DNA of 64,000 nt from positions 186,001-250,000 of the forward strand of contig NZ_JBHTKR010000002.1 in the NCBI RefSeq assembly GCF_042678485.1, written 5' to 3'. The notes beneath the pieces are model-generated. The model was not told where the DNA came from, did no database searches, and worked only from the letters and a program-made list of their open reading frames with translations. Numbering within the stretch: position 1 is the first letter of the stretch; every line of letters starts with the position of its first letter. This DNA is from Seohaeicola saemankumensis (GTDB lineage: Bacteria; Pseudomonadota; Alphaproteobacteria; Rhodobacterales; Rhodobacteraceae). A program made the translations under genes and the position numbers. Shown in pieces: positions 7,935 through 17,099 of this stretch.

Positions 7935-8699
7935 ATGACCCTGACCGTCGATCTGAACGCCGACATGGGCGAAAGCTTTGGCCCCTGGCGGATGGGCGAT
8001 GATACCAGCCTGCTCGATATCGTGACATCGGCCAATATCGCCTGCGGCTTTCACGCGGGCGATGCGGATGTGATGATGAAAACGATGCGGCTGGCCGTGC
8101 AGAAGGGCGTCGGTATCGGCGCGCATCCCGGCTATGCCGATCTGCAGGGCTTTGGCCGCCACCGCATGCAGGTGCCGCATGCAACCTTGCAGAACCAGGT
8201 CCGCTATCAGATCGGGGCCGCCCAGGCGATGGCGCGCGCCGCGGGCGGGCAGGTGCGCCATCTGAAATTGCACGGTGCCCTGGCCAATACCGCGGCCGAG
8301 GATTTCGAACTGGCCACCGCGCTTTACGATGCCGCTCTCTCGGTCGCCCCCGAGATCGCGATCATGGTGCTGGCCGCGACCGAGCAGCAGGCGGCGGCAC
8401 AGGCGCTGGGGTGCAGGTTCGTTTGCGAGATATTTGCCGATCGCGCCTATAATGACGACGCCACGCTGGTGGACCGATCGATCCCCGGCGCCGTGATCCA
8501 TGACGCAGGCATCGCCGGCAAACGGATCACCGACATGGTGCTGCGCCGGGCTATCGTCACCGCCAGCGGCAAGGAAATTCCGACCCGGATCGACACGATC
8601 TGCCTGCATGGCGATACGCCCGAAGCCGTGGACATCGCCCGCGCCGTGCGGAGCGAACTTGAGGCCGCAGGCATCACCGTCACCCAATTCCCGGTCTGA
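7935..8699 (+). CDS. pxpA: 5-oxoprolinase subunit A (LamB/YcsF family)
   Basis: 254 residues with the LamB/YcsF signatures: DLNADMGESFGPW at the start, SANIACGFHAGD, GAHPGYADLQGFGR, and VRHLKLHGALAN. PxpA is the metal-dependent part of 5-oxoprolinase. A strong site, AAAGGAG, sits 10 bases before the ATG. It is the last gene of the transporter-pxpBCA run. Downstream the strand changes and a dispersed repeat begins. Confidence 0.95.
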   Translation: MTLTVDLNADMGESFGPWRMGDDTSLLDIVTSANIACGFHAGDADVMMKTMRLAVQKGVGIGAHPGYADLQGFGRHRMQVPHATLQNQVRYQIGAAQAMARAAGGQVRHLKLHGALANTAAEDFELATALYDAALSVAPEIAIMVLAATEQQAAAQALGCRFVCEIFADRAYNDDATLVDRSIPGAVIHDAGIAGKRITDMVLRRAIVTASGKEIPTRIDTICLHGDTPEAVDIARAVRSELEAAGITVTQFPV

Positions 8700-8728
8700 G
8701 ACCCGACAGGGCAGCGATGCGCCCGCGG

Positions 8729-8750
8729 CTTCTTCTTGCTTCAAATATCC
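8729..8750 (-). repeat. dispersed GATATTTG repeat, copy 1
   Basis: On the minus strand this reads GGATATTTGAAGCAAGAAG plus three bases. It matches copies at 9602-9639, 16328-16350, 51248-51285 and 57245-57282. It lies between convergent pxpA and truA. Just beyond, a 17-bp palindrome at 8757-8773 spans the truA stop and could form a hairpin. Confidence 0.75.
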
Positions 8751-8763
8751 CGAACGCGCGGGA

Positions 8764-9534
8764 TCATCCCGCGAAAGGGTCGTCCGGGTATCCGACACCC
8801 GCCAGATAAAGCCCCTGCGGCGGGCAGACCGGCCCGCAGGCGGCGCGGTCGCGGGCCTCAAGCGCGGATTTCACGTCATCCGGCGCCCATGCGCCCGATC
8901 CCACCCGCTCCAGCGTGCCGACGATGCTGCGGACCTGGTTGTGCAGGAAAGACCGCGCCCGCAGGTGGAACCGCAGCTCCGGCCCGGACAGCCCCTCGAC
9001 CCGGTCGATGGTGATCGCATCCAGCGTCTTCACGGGGCTTGCCGACTGGCACATGGTGCTGCGGAACGTGGTGAAATCGTGATGGCCGACCAGATGCGCG
9101 GCACCTGCGCGCATCGCCGCCAGATCCAGTTCGCGCGGCACCTGCCAGACCAGACCCGCGTCATGGGTGGCCGGCGCGCGGCGCGTCAGCAGGCGGAACA
9201 GGTATCGCCGTTCCTGCGCGGAAAAACGCGCGTGCCAGTCATCGGGCACGCGCGCGGCTTCCAGGATCGCGACGGGCCGCGGCTTGAGGTGGTAGTTCAA
9301 CGCCTCGGACAGGCGGAACGGATCCCAGTCGCGCCCCATGTCGCAATGGGCGACCTGCGCCAGCGCATGCACGCCCGCATCGGTGCGCCCTGCCGCAGCG
9401 ATCCTGTGGGGGCCGGGTTCCAGCCGGTCCAGCGCATCCTCGATCGCGCCCTGCACCGACGGCTGATCGGCCTGCGCCTGCCATCCGGCAAAGGGCGCGC
9501 CATGGTATTCGATCCTGAGGGCATAACGGGGCAT
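8764..9534 (-). CDS. truA: tRNA pseudouridine(38-40) synthase
   Basis: TruA converts uridines 38-40 in the anticodon arm of many tRNAs to pseudouridine. The 256-residue length is typical. The catalytic aspartate sits in GRTDAGVHA, with Y-H-G-x-x-F-x-G-W-Q at the N-terminus and RSFLHNQVRS late. I prefer MPRYALRIEYHG at 9534 because the homologous proteins start just before this strand; ATGs at 9546 and 9570 are also in frame. It is convergent with pxpA and divergent from the ycjX-like gene. Confidence 0.96.
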   Translation of the reverse strand: MPRYALRIEYHGAPFAGWQAQADQPSVQGAIEDALDRLEPGPHRIAAAGRTDAGVHALAQVAHCDMGRDWDPFRLSEALNYHLKPRPVAILEAARVPDDWHARFSAQERRYLFRLLTRRAPATHDAGLVWQVPRELDLAAMRAGAAHLVGHHDFTTFRSTMCQSASPVKTLDAITIDRVEGLSGPELRFHLRARSFLHNQVRSIVGTLERVGSGAWAPDDVKSALEARDRAACGPVCPPQGLYLAGVGYPDDPFAG

Positions 9535-9601
9535 GGCGCGGGACATAGAGGAATTCGCCCCGCGGCTCAATCCATCCCGGCGCGGCGCTTGCGGCGCGGG
9601 C

Positions 9602-9639
9602 GGATGCCTCCGGCGGGGATATTTGCGGCAAGAAGAAAC
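9602..9639 (+). repeat. dispersed GATATTTG repeat, copy 2 (long form)
   Basis: The long form has GGATGCCTCCGGCGGG in front of the GATATTTGCGGCAAGAAG core. The same extended version recurs at 51248 and 57245. This copy lies between the divergent truA and ycjX-like genes. Confidence 0.8.
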
Positions 9640-9713
9640 GCAGGCGGGCTTGCCTCTGGCGGTGGGGCGCTGTCATCCCTATCTTGAGGGCTTGCAGAAG
9701 ACGAGGCAGGCCA

Positions 9714-11129
9714 TTGGCAATCACGGATCTGGCGGATGGGATCACAAGGCGCGTCGAAGCGTTGGGCGACACCTTGTCCGAGACTTTTTTCGAGCCGGTG
9801 ATCCGGTTGGGTGTTACTGGCCTCGCGCGGTCCGGCAAGACGGTGTTCATCACCTCGCTGGTGGCCAACCTGATCGACCGCGCGCGGATGGGCGCGCTGG
9901 CGGCCCAGGGCGAAGGGCGCATCCAGACGGCCTATCTGCAGCCACAGCCTGACGATACGCTGCCGCGCTTCGATTACGAGACGCATCTTGCGGCCCTGAC
10001 CGCGGCGCAGCCCCATTGGCCTGACAGCACAAGGGCGGTGTCCGAGTTGCGCCTGTCGTTGCGGGTGCGTCCCGCGGGGCTGCTGTCGGGCCTGTCCGGC
10101 CCGCGCACCCTGCATCTGGATATCGTGGATTATCCCGGTGAATGGCTGCTGGATCTGGGTCTTTTGGACAAAAGCTATGACCAGTGGTCGCGCGAGGTCA
10201 TGGCCAGGATCGCGCCAAGACCGGAAGCGGCGGAATTTCTGGCGCAACTGGACGGTATCGACCCGGCGGCCCCCCATGACGAGCCGCTGGCACAGGATCT
10301 GGCGCGCCGGTTCACCGGCTACCTGACGCAGGCACGGGCGGCTGGCTATTACGATTGCACCCCGGGCCGCTTCATCCTGCCTGGCGATCTGGCAGGCTCG
10401 CCGGTTCTGACCTTCGCGCCCCTGCCGGGCGAGGGGGAGGGCGCGCGCAAGTCCCTGCGCCGCGAGATGGCGCGGCGCTTTGATGCCTACAAGGCGCAGG
10501 TCGTGAAACCTTTCTTTCGTGACCATTTTGCCCGGATCGACCGGCAAGTTGTGCTGGTCGATGCGCTGGGCGCCATTCACAAGGGACCTGCGGCGGTCGA
10601 GGACATGCGGCGCGCCATGGCCGAAACCCTGGGGGCTTTCCGCCCCGGTGGCAATGCATTCCTGACCCGTCTGCTGCTGGGCAAGCGGGTGGAGCGGATC
10701 CTGTTCGCCGCCACCAAGGCCGACCATCTGCATCATGGTCAGCACGCCCGCCTGACCGCGATCATGCAGGCCCTGACCCGCGAAGCGCGCGCACGCGCCG
10801 ATTTCGCGGGCGCGCAGACGGCAGCCATGTCCATCGCCGCCCTGCGCGCCACGGTGGAGGAAACCATCACCCATGATGGCAAGCCGCTGGATTGCGTGCG
10901 CGGCACCTTGCTGGAGACCGGCAGGCAGGCGGCCTTCTATCCCGGTGATCTGCCCGAGGACCCGAACCGCCTGCTGGGACCGGCGCGGGACGGCGCGCGC
11001 GGCTGGCTGGATGCCGATTACAAGGTGATGAATTTCGCACCCGCCCCCCTGCGTCTGAAACCAGGGGAAGGCCCGCCGCATATCCGTCTGGACCGTGCCG
11101 CGCAGTTCCTGATCGGAGACCGGCTGTGA
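9714..11129 (+). CDS. YcjX-family GTPase-like protein (DUF463)
   Basis: A 471-residue P-loop protein of the YcjX/DUF463 family. The Walker A motif GLARSGKT lies near residue 35, followed by the family block LDIVDYPGEWLLDLGLL and later FAATKADHLHH, which resembles an NKxD-type base-recognition element. I start at TTG 9714 (LAITDLADG), preceded by GAGGCAGG; another TTG at 9684 is possible, and there is no ATG. It leads an operon with the acetyltransferase and the YcjF-like membrane protein, both joined by 4-nt overlaps. The function is poorly known; in enterobacteria ycjX-ycjF responds to stress. Confidence 0.85.
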   Translation: MAITDLADGITRRVEALGDTLSETFFEPVIRLGVTGLARSGKTVFITSLVANLIDRARMGALAAQGEGRIQTAYLQPQPDDTLPRFDYETHLAALTAAQPHWPDSTRAVSELRLSLRVRPAGLLSGLSGPRTLHLDIVDYPGEWLLDLGLLDKSYDQWSREVMARIAPRPEAAEFLAQLDGIDPAAPHDEPLAQDLARRFTGYLTQARAAGYYDCTPGRFILPGDLAGSPVLTFAPLPGEGEGARKSLRREMARRFDAYKAQVVKPFFRDHFARIDRQVVLVDALGAIHKGPAAVEDMRRAMAETLGAFRPGGNAFLTRLLLGKRVERILFAATKADHLHHGQHARLTAIMQALTREARARADFAGAQTAAMSIAALRATVEETITHDGKPLDCVRGTLLETGRQAAFYPGDLPEDPNRLLGPARDGARGWLDADYKVMNFAPAPLRLKPGEGPPHIRLDRAAQFLIGDRL

Positions 11130-11584
11130 TCCGGCGCGCGCAGCCCACGGATGCCGGCGCCGTGGCGGCGATCCTGTCGCAGTTCATCGACACGACCGAC
11201 TGGATGCCACGGCTTTATTCGCGTGCCGAGGATCTGTCCTTCGCCGGGCTGATGGTGGATCGTGGCTGGGTTCTGGTGGCGGAACCTGCCGGGCAGGGTG
11301 AGGGGGTTGCAGGTTTCATGGCGTTGCATGAGGGTTTCATCCACGCGCTCTATGTGGCGGGGGAATACCGCGGGCAGGGTGTCGGTCAGGGCTTGCTGGA
11401 CCGGGCCAAGGACGGCGCGGCGCGACTGGAACTGACCACATTCCAGGCCAATATCGGCGCGCAGCGCTTCTATGCGCGCGCAGGCTTCCGCGAGGCGGGG
11501 CGCGGCGATGGCCGCGGGCAGGGATCCGTCAATGACGAAGGATTGCCCGACATCCGCCTGATCTGGGAAAGGAGCGTTGCATGA
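11126..11584 (+). CDS. GNAT-family N-acetyltransferase
   Basis: A 152-residue GCN5-related acetyltransferase. Motif A for acetyl-CoA binding is YRGQGVGQGLLDRA, preceded by the strand HALYVAGE; a later NIGAQRFYARAGF matches the C-terminal NxxAxxFYxxxGF pattern. It starts with GTG overlapping the ycjX-like stop (GTGA) and ends overlapping the YcjF-like start (ATGA). Sitting coupled between two partners that usually adjoin, it may modify one of them, but the substrate is unknown. Confidence 0.9.
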   Translation: MIRRAQPTDAGAVAAILSQFIDTTDWMPRLYSRAEDLSFAGLMVDRGWVLVAEPAGQGEGVAGFMALHEGFIHALYVAGEYRGQGVGQGLLDRAKDGAARLELTTFQANIGAQRFYARAGFREAGRGDGRGQGSVNDEGLPDIRLIWERSVA

Positions 11585-12639
11585 GCGAGCCATCGCAGGG
11601 ACCCGAGGGGCGCGGCGACAAGGCGCGCGGCCCCGTCCTGATCGAACTGGACGAGCGGCCCAAGTCCGGCCCCGATCTTGCACCGCCCGTGCCGGAGCTT
11701 GAGGACGCGGCAGCGCTGCCGCAGGGGCGAGCGATGCAGCGCATGGCCCAACTGGCCGCGCGTCCGCCATCGCGGCTGACACGATGGTTCTGGGGTCTTT
11801 TGCTGACGCTTCTGGGGGCGGTCGTTTCGGTCGCGGCCTGGGATTTCGTGCTGGGCCTGATCGCGCGCGCGCCGCTGCTGGGCTATGCGGTGACGGCGGT
11901 CACGGGGGCCCTGCTGCTGGTGCTTCTGGCCATCGCGCTGCGCGAGGCTTCGGCCTTTGCGCGGTTGGGGCGGATCGACAAGCTGAACCATGCGGCGCGC
12001 GCGGCGCTGACCACCGAGGATCTGGGGGCTGCCCGGGATGTGGTGAACAGGCTGCAGGCGCTATACAAGGGGCGGTCTGAACTGGATTGGGGCCGCGCGC
12101 GCATGGCCGAACGACAGGCCGATCAATTCGACGCCGCGACCTTGCTGGGATTGGCCGAATCCGAGCTTCTGGCGCCGCTGGACGCCGCCGCCCGGTCCGA
12201 GATCGAGGCCGCGGCGCGGCAGGTTGCGACCGTGACCGCGCTGGTGCCCATCGCGCTGGCCGACGTGGTGGCCGCGCTGACCGCCAACCTGCGGATGATC
12301 CGCCGCATCGCCGAGATTTATGGCGGCCGGTCCGGCACGCTGGGCAGCTGGCGCCTGACCCGCGCGGTGATGACCCATCTGGTCGCGACCGGGGCCGTGG
12401 CGATCGGGGATGATCTGATCGGTTCGCTGGCCGGCGGCGGGGTCCTGTCGAAACTCTCGCGCCGCTTCGGTGAAGGTGTCGTCAACGGGGCGCTGACGGC
12501 CCGCGTGGGCATCGCCGCGATCGAGGTGTGCCGCCCGTTACCTTTCATCCGGGCGGGCCGACCCTCGGTCACGGGGGTGGTGCGACAGGCGCTGGCGGGG
12601 CTGTTCGGGCAGCGCGCGGATCAATCCACAGGTGATTGA
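11581..12639 (+). CDS. YcjF-like membrane protein (DUF697/TIGR01620)
   Basis: 352 residues. A polar, acidic N-terminus (1-70) is followed by two membrane helices (about 72-92 and 97-120), a helical segment rich in charged residues, and the DUF697-like C-terminal region with TALVPIALADVVAALTANLRMIRRIAEIYG. It is the usual partner of YcjX. The stop lies in a stretch with DnaA-box-like sequences (12622-12674). Confidence 0.87.
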   Translation: MSEPSQGPEGRGDKARGPVLIELDERPKSGPDLAPPVPELEDAAALPQGRAMQRMAQLAARPPSRLTRWFWGLLLTLLGAVVSVAAWDFVLGLIARAPLLGYAVTAVTGALLLVLLAIALREASAFARLGRIDKLNHAARAALTTEDLGAARDVVNRLQALYKGRSELDWGRARMAERQADQFDAATLLGLAESELLAPLDAAARSEIEAAARQVATVTALVPIALADVVAALTANLRMIRRIAEIYGGRSGTLGSWRLTRAVMTHLVATGAVAIGDDLIGSLAGGGVLSKLSRRFGEGVVNGALTARVGIAAIEVCRPLPFIRAGRPSVTGVVRQALAGLFGQRADQSTGD

Positions 12640-12713
12640 GGATTCGCGAAAAACCCCTGTGGATATGTGGATAACCCGCCAGTCTGGACGAAAAACAGCA
12701 AGCGGCGACCGGA

Positions 12714-13124
12714 TCAGACCAGGCGCGGAATACCGCCGGGGGCGATGTCGCGGTCAGCCACGCCCATCCGCAGGCCCCGCCCGATGCGATGGGCCAGCGC
12801 CGACCAGGCCGTGGCGGTATCGGGGGGCAACTGCCGGTGCAGCACGCCGTCGAACAGGGCCAGCCAGACCTCGAACTGGCCCGCACGCACATCGCCCGCC
12901 GCCACATGCACACGCTGCGGATTGCCGTCATAGCTGCGCTCGAACAGGATGGCATTGGCCCAGAACCGCGTGATCTTTTCCTCATGCGCGGGCCAGTCGG
13001 CGACATGGGCGGCAAAGACGGGCCCCAGGCCGGGGTGGCGGCGGATCAGATCGTAAAACTCTGCCACCACGCTTTCGATCTGCGGGCGGGTGACGTGGAA
13101 GCGCGGGGGAAGGGGGCTGTTCAT
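12714..13124 (-). CDS. group III truncated haemoglobin
   Basis: A 136-residue truncated globin. The stretch FYDLIRRHPGLGPVFAAHV matches the group III pattern, followed by ITRFWANAILFERSYDGNPQRVH, whose last histidine is the likely proximal haem ligand, and by WLALFDGVLHRQL. I start at MNSPLPPRFHV (13124); a longer frame to 13178 adds residues outside the family. Such globins bind O2, NO or CO and have been linked to oxygen handling or nitrosative stress. It stands alone on the minus strand, so no partner is suggested by context. Confidence 0.9.
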   Translation of the reverse strand: MNSPLPPRFHVTRPQIESVVAEFYDLIRRHPGLGPVFAAHVADWPAHEEKITRFWANAILFERSYDGNPQRVHVAAGDVRAGQFEVWLALFDGVLHRQLPPDTATAWSALAHRIGRGLRMGVADRDIAPGGIPRLV

Positions 13125-13370
13125 GCCCTGGGTGATGCCCTTTGCGCCGAAGATCCGCAAGCCGGCAGATCGCCTCATCCCGCCTCTGGACGCTCGGCGA
13201 CCATCAGCCTATAACGCGCGTCATGCACATGGTATTTGCGATCTCTCGGCGAATTACCGGCCCGGCGCCCTGATCCTGCCCATGGATCGACGGGCCGCCG
13301 GGAAAAGGCGCATGGACCGCCGCGCCGCCCCCATCTTCATTGTGAATTCGCTGACCGAAGGACGCCCCAG

Positions 13371-16298
13371 ATGAGCGCCGAAACCCAAGACTATAAAGAC
13401 ACGCTGAACCTGCCCCGGACAGAGTTTCCGATGCGCGCGGGCCTGCCGCAGCGCGAGCCCGACTGGCTGGCCCGCTGGGAGCGGATCGGCGTCTACGATC
13501 GCTTGCGCGACAAGGCAAAAACCACGGCGCGCCAACCCTTTACCCTGCATGACGGCCCGCCTTACGCGAACGGGCACCTGCACATCGGGCATGCGCTGAA
13601 CAAGATCCTCAAGGATATGGTCGTGCGTAGCCAGCAGATGATGGGCCGCGACGCGCGCTATATCCCCGGCTGGGATTGCCACGGTCTGCCCATCGAATGG
13701 AAGATCGAGGAACAGTACCGCGCCAAGGGGCTGGACAAGGATGATGTGCCCGTCGTCGATTTCCGCCAGGAATGCCGCAAGTTCGCCGAAGGCTGGGTCG
13801 AGATCCAGCGCGAGGAGTTCAAGCGCCTGGGCATCACCGGCACTTGGGACAAGCCCTACCTGACGATGGACTTCCACGCCGAGGCTGTGATCGCGGCCGA
13901 GTTCCAGAAATTCCTGATGACCGGCACGCTCTACCAGGGGTCCAAGCCCGTGATGTGGTCGCCCGTGGAAAAGACCGCACTGGCCGAGGCCGAGATCGAA
14001 TATCACGAGCACAAAAGCCACACGATCTGGGTGCCGTTCCGCATCCGCAAGACAGCGGGCGAGGGCGCACAGGAGGCATCCGACCTGCGCAACGCACGCG
14101 TGGTGATCTGGACGACGACGCCCTGGACGATCCCGTCGAACAAGGCCATCGCCTATAATCCCAAGCTGACCTATGGCCTTTACCATGTCGATGGAACGCA
14201 GGACGAAAGCTGGACAAGTATCGGTGATCTCTACCTTTTTGCCGATGCCCTGGCCGAGGAATGCCTGGCCAAGGCGCGCGTCACCGCCTTTACCCGCATC
14301 CGCACCGTCGCGGCGGCGGAGTTCGACGGCATGATCTGCGATCACCCGTTCAACGGCATGGACGGTGCCAACGGCTTTTGGGATTACGACGTGCCGATGA
14401 TCGACGGCGACCACGTCACGGACGAGGCGGGCACGGGTTTCGTGCATACCGCGCCTAGCCACGGCGCGGATGACTTCGACTGTTTCGTGAAACGCAACTG
14501 GCTGGACCGGATGACCCATAACGTGGGCGAAGAATCCGAATTCCTGCCCCATGTGCCGTTCTTTGCGGGCCTCAAGGTGCTGGATCACAAGGGCAAGGAA
14601 GGCAAGGCCAACACGGCCGTGATCGAAAAGCTGGTCGAGGCCAAGGCGATCATCGCGCGCGGGCAGCTCAAGCATTCCTATCCGCATTCCTGGCGCTCCA
14701 AGGCGCCGGTGATCTTCCGCAACACGCCGCAATGGTTCGCTGCCATCGACAAACCCGTGGGCGACGGGCAGGACACCTATGGCACCACGATCCGGCAGCG
14801 CGCGCTGACCTCGATCGACCAATTGGTGACATGGACGCCGCAGACCGGGCGCAACCGGCTGTATTCGATGATCGAGGCGCGTCCCGACTGGGTGCTGTCG
14901 CGCCAACGCGCCTGGGGTGTGCCGCTGACCTGCTTCACGAAAGTGGGCGCACTGCCGACCGATCCCGATTTCCTGCTGCGTAACATCGATGTGAACGAAC
15001 GCATCCTGGCCGCGTTCGAGGCCGAAGGCGCGGATGCCTGGTACAAGGACGGCGCCAAAGAGCGGTTCCTGTCCGGCATCGTGAACCCGGCTGAGTGGAA
15101 CAAGGTCGATGATATCCTGGATGTCTGGTTCGATTCAGGCTCTACCCATGCATTCGTGCTGCGCGACCGCGCGGACGGGTCCGAGGACGGGCTGGCCGAT
15201 CTTTACCTTGAAGGCACCGATCAGCATCGCGGCTGGTTCCATTCCTCGATGCTGCAGGCCTGCGGCACGCGGGGGCGCGCGCCCTATCGCGGTGTTCTGA
15301 CCCATGGCTTTACCCTGGACGAGAAGGGCAACAAGATGTCCAAATCGCTGGGCAACACCGTGGCGCCCGAACAGGTGGTCAAGCAATATGGCGCGGATAT
15401 CCTGCGCCTTTGGGTGGCACAGTCGGATTACACCGCCGACCTGCGGATCGGGCCCGAGATCCTGAAAGGCACCGCCGACGGGTATCGCCGCCTGCGTAAC
15501 ACCATGCGCTTTCTGCTGGGATCGCTGGCCGATTTCAGGGAAAGCGACCGCGTGGAACCGGCGGACATGCCGGAACTGGAACGCTGGGTGCTGCACAGGT
15601 TGGCCGAACTGGATAGCCGGGTGCGTACGGGCTATGCGGCCTATGATTTCCAGGGCGTGTTCCAGGCCGTGTTCAACTTTGCCACGGTGGACCTGTCAGC
15701 CTTCTATTTCGATATTCGCAAGGATGCGCTTTACTGCGATGGCGACACGCCCCGCCGCCGCGCCGCGCGCACGGTGCTGGATATCCTGTTCCACCGGCTG
15801 ACCACATGGCTGGCCCCGGTGCTGGTCTTCACCATGGAAGAGGTCTGGCTGGAACGCTTCCCCGGCGAGGACAGCTCGGTTCATCTGCAGGATATCCCCG
15901 CAACCCCGGCAGACTGGCTGGACGCGGAACTTGCGGCGAAATGGGCACGTGTGCGTAGCGCGCGCCGCGTGGTGACAGCGGCACTTGAGGTGCAGCGCAC
16001 CGCCAAGGTGATCGGCGCCAGCCTTGAGGCGGCACCGATGGTCCATGTGGCCGATGCCGATCTGCTGGAACTGCTGGGATCCGTCGTCTTCGAGGATGTC
16101 TGCATCACCTCGGCCGTCGGCCTGAGCAGCGCACCCGCCCCGGATGACGCCTTCAGCCTGCCGGACGTGCCCGGCGTGGCGGTGGTCTTTCATGCGGCCG
16201 ATGGCGACAAATGCGAACGGTGCTGGAAAATTCTGCCAGACGTCGGCCGAAACGCGCATCCCGGCGTCTGCGGCCGCTGCGACGCCGCGCTGACTTGA
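13371..16298 (+). CDS. ileS: isoleucyl-tRNA synthetase
   Basis: A class I synthetase charging tRNA-Ile, 975 residues starting MSAETQDYKDTLNLP. The HIGH motif is HLHIGHALNK, the editing domain holds GTGFVHTAPSHG, KMSKS is NKMSKSLGN, and the C-terminus carries the zinc knuckle C-E-R-C-W-K ... C-G-R-C. The frame is open further upstream, but the ATG at 13371 matches the family start. No other genes share its operon; the stem-loop at 16354-16380 probably ends its transcript. Confidence 0.98.
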   Translation: MSAETQDYKDTLNLPRTEFPMRAGLPQREPDWLARWERIGVYDRLRDKAKTTARQPFTLHDGPPYANGHLHIGHALNKILKDMVVRSQQMMGRDARYIPGWDCHGLPIEWKIEEQYRAKGLDKDDVPVVDFRQECRKFAEGWVEIQREEFKRLGITGTWDKPYLTMDFHAEAVIAAEFQKFLMTGTLYQGSKPVMWSPVEKTALAEAEIEYHEHKSHTIWVPFRIRKTAGEGAQEASDLRNARVVIWTTTPWTIPSNKAIAYNPKLTYGLYHVDGTQDESWTSIGDLYLFADALAEECLAKARVTAFTRIRTVAAAEFDGMICDHPFNGMDGANGFWDYDVPMIDGDHVTDEAGTGFVHTAPSHGADDFDCFVKRNWLDRMTHNVGEESEFLPHVPFFAGLKVLDHKGKEGKANTAVIEKLVEAKAIIARGQLKHSYPHSWRSKAPVIFRNTPQWFAAIDKPVGDGQDTYGTTIRQRALTSIDQLVTWTPQTGRNRLYSMIEARPDWVLSRQRAWGVPLTCFTKVGALPTDPDFLLRNIDVNERILAAFEAEGADAWYKDGAKERFLSGIVNPAEWNKVDDILDVWFDSGSTHAFVLRDRADGSEDGLADLYLEGTDQHRGWFHSSMLQACGTRGRAPYRGVLTHGFTLDEKGNKMSKSLGNTVAPEQVVKQYGADILRLWVAQSDYTADLRIGPEILKGTADGYRRLRNTMRFLLGSLADFRESDRVEPADMPELERWVLHRLAELDSRVRTGYAAYDFQGVFQAVFNFATVDLSAFYFDIRKDALYCDGDTPRRRAARTVLDILFHRLTTWLAPVLVFTMEEVWLERFPGEDSSVHLQDIPATPADWLDAELAAKWARVRSARRVVTAALEVQRTAKVIGASLEAAPMVHVADADLLELLGSVVFEDVCITSAVGLSSAPAPDDAFSLPDVPGVAVVFHAADGDKCERCWKILPDVGRNAHPGVCGRCDAALT

Positions 16299-16327
16299 GG
16301 GACGGCGCGCCTGTGGCGCGGTCGTGA

Positions 16328-16350
16328 GGATATTTGAAGCAAGAAGAAAC
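16328..16350 (+). repeat. dispersed GATATTTG repeat, copy 3 (short form)
   Basis: GGATATTTGAAGCAAGAAG and following bases, the same AAGC variant as copy 1. It lies immediately upstream of the ileS terminator hairpin, between convergent ileS and pcs. Confidence 0.75.
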
Positions 16351-16353
16351 GGG

Positions 16354-16380
16354 GGGGCGGAGCGCAGGCTTCGCCCCTTT
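16354..16380. terminator. ileS terminator stem-loop (possibly bidirectional)
   Basis: GGGGCGGAGC and GCTTCGCCCC pair around a GCAG loop (one G-U pair), followed by TTT on the plus strand. It lies between the ends of ileS and the convergent pcs gene. Confidence 0.6.
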
Positions 16381-16400
16381 CGCCTTGTACGGGGCCGGGA

Positions 16401-17099
16401 TCAGCGGGCCTGACGCTCGGGAATGATCTGCTGGGCGATGCCCGCGAACAGCAGGTAGACCGAGGTCACGACCAGCCCCCAATGCGCCCAGCTTTCGGGA
16501 TGGAAATCCACCCAGGCCGCCCAGCCCGCGAAAAAGGTCCAGGCCAGCGCGGTGGGCAAAGACAGGTTGCGCCAGCGTTCGGTCCGCACCGGATGGATGA
16601 ACTTGAGCGGAAAGAACATCGCGACCGCCAGCAGCGAGACAAGGATCAGGATGATCCAGAAATCGGGCGACAGCGCGAAGAGCACAAGCACCAGCATGTT
16701 CCAGCATCCGGGAAATCCGGAAAAGGAATTATCCTTTGTCTTCATGCGCGTATCGGCGAAATACATCGCACTTGCAAAGGTGATCACGATGATTGCGAAC
16801 CATCCGGTCCAGCCCGGCAGCAGATCGGACTTGAACAGGGCGAAGGCGGGAATGAAGACATAGGTCAGGTAGTCGATGATCAGGTCCAGCAGCACCCCGT
16901 CGAATTCGCCGGCGTATTTCTTGACCTCGTATTTGCGCGCCAGCGGACCGTCGATTCCGTCCACGGCGAAAGCCACGACCAGCCACAGGAACATCAGGCT
17001 CCATTTGCCATCGACAGCCGCCAGCATCGCAAGCATGGCAAAGACCGCCCCGGTCGCCGTGAGAAGATGAACGGACAACGCCTTGATCTGCGGTGTCAT
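16401..17099 (-). CDS. pcs: phosphatidylcholine synthase
   Basis: Pcs makes phosphatidylcholine directly from CDP-diacylglycerol and choline in the inner membrane. The 232-residue protein has about eight hydrophobic segments and the CDP-alcohol phosphotransferase motif DGxxAR-x8-GxxxDxxxD, seen as DGPLAR then GEFDGVLLD around residues 50-71. This pathway is typical of alphaproteobacteria with PC-containing membranes and needs external choline. It overlaps xerC by 4 bases (ATGA), so it is read with xerC and the DUF484 gene. Confidence 0.96.
   Translation of the reverse strand: MTPQIKALSVHLLTATGAVFAMLAMLAAVDGKWSLMFLWLVVAFAVDGIDGPLARKYEVKKYAGEFDGVLLDLIIDYLTYVFIPAFALFKSDLLPGWTGWFAIIVITFASAMYFADTRMKTKDNSFSGFPGCWNMLVLVLFALSPDFWIILILVSLLAVAMFFPLKFIHPVRTERWRNLSLPTALAWTFFAGWAAWVDFHPESWAHWGLVVTSVYLLFAGIAQQIIPERQAR

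Noticed and set aside
13254..14906. Long minus-strand frame over the ileS start
   Set aside because: It is antisense to ileS and holds no recognised domain; this is typical third-position GC bias. The same applies to long frames opposite 24061-25938, 45059-47260 and 49700-51352.
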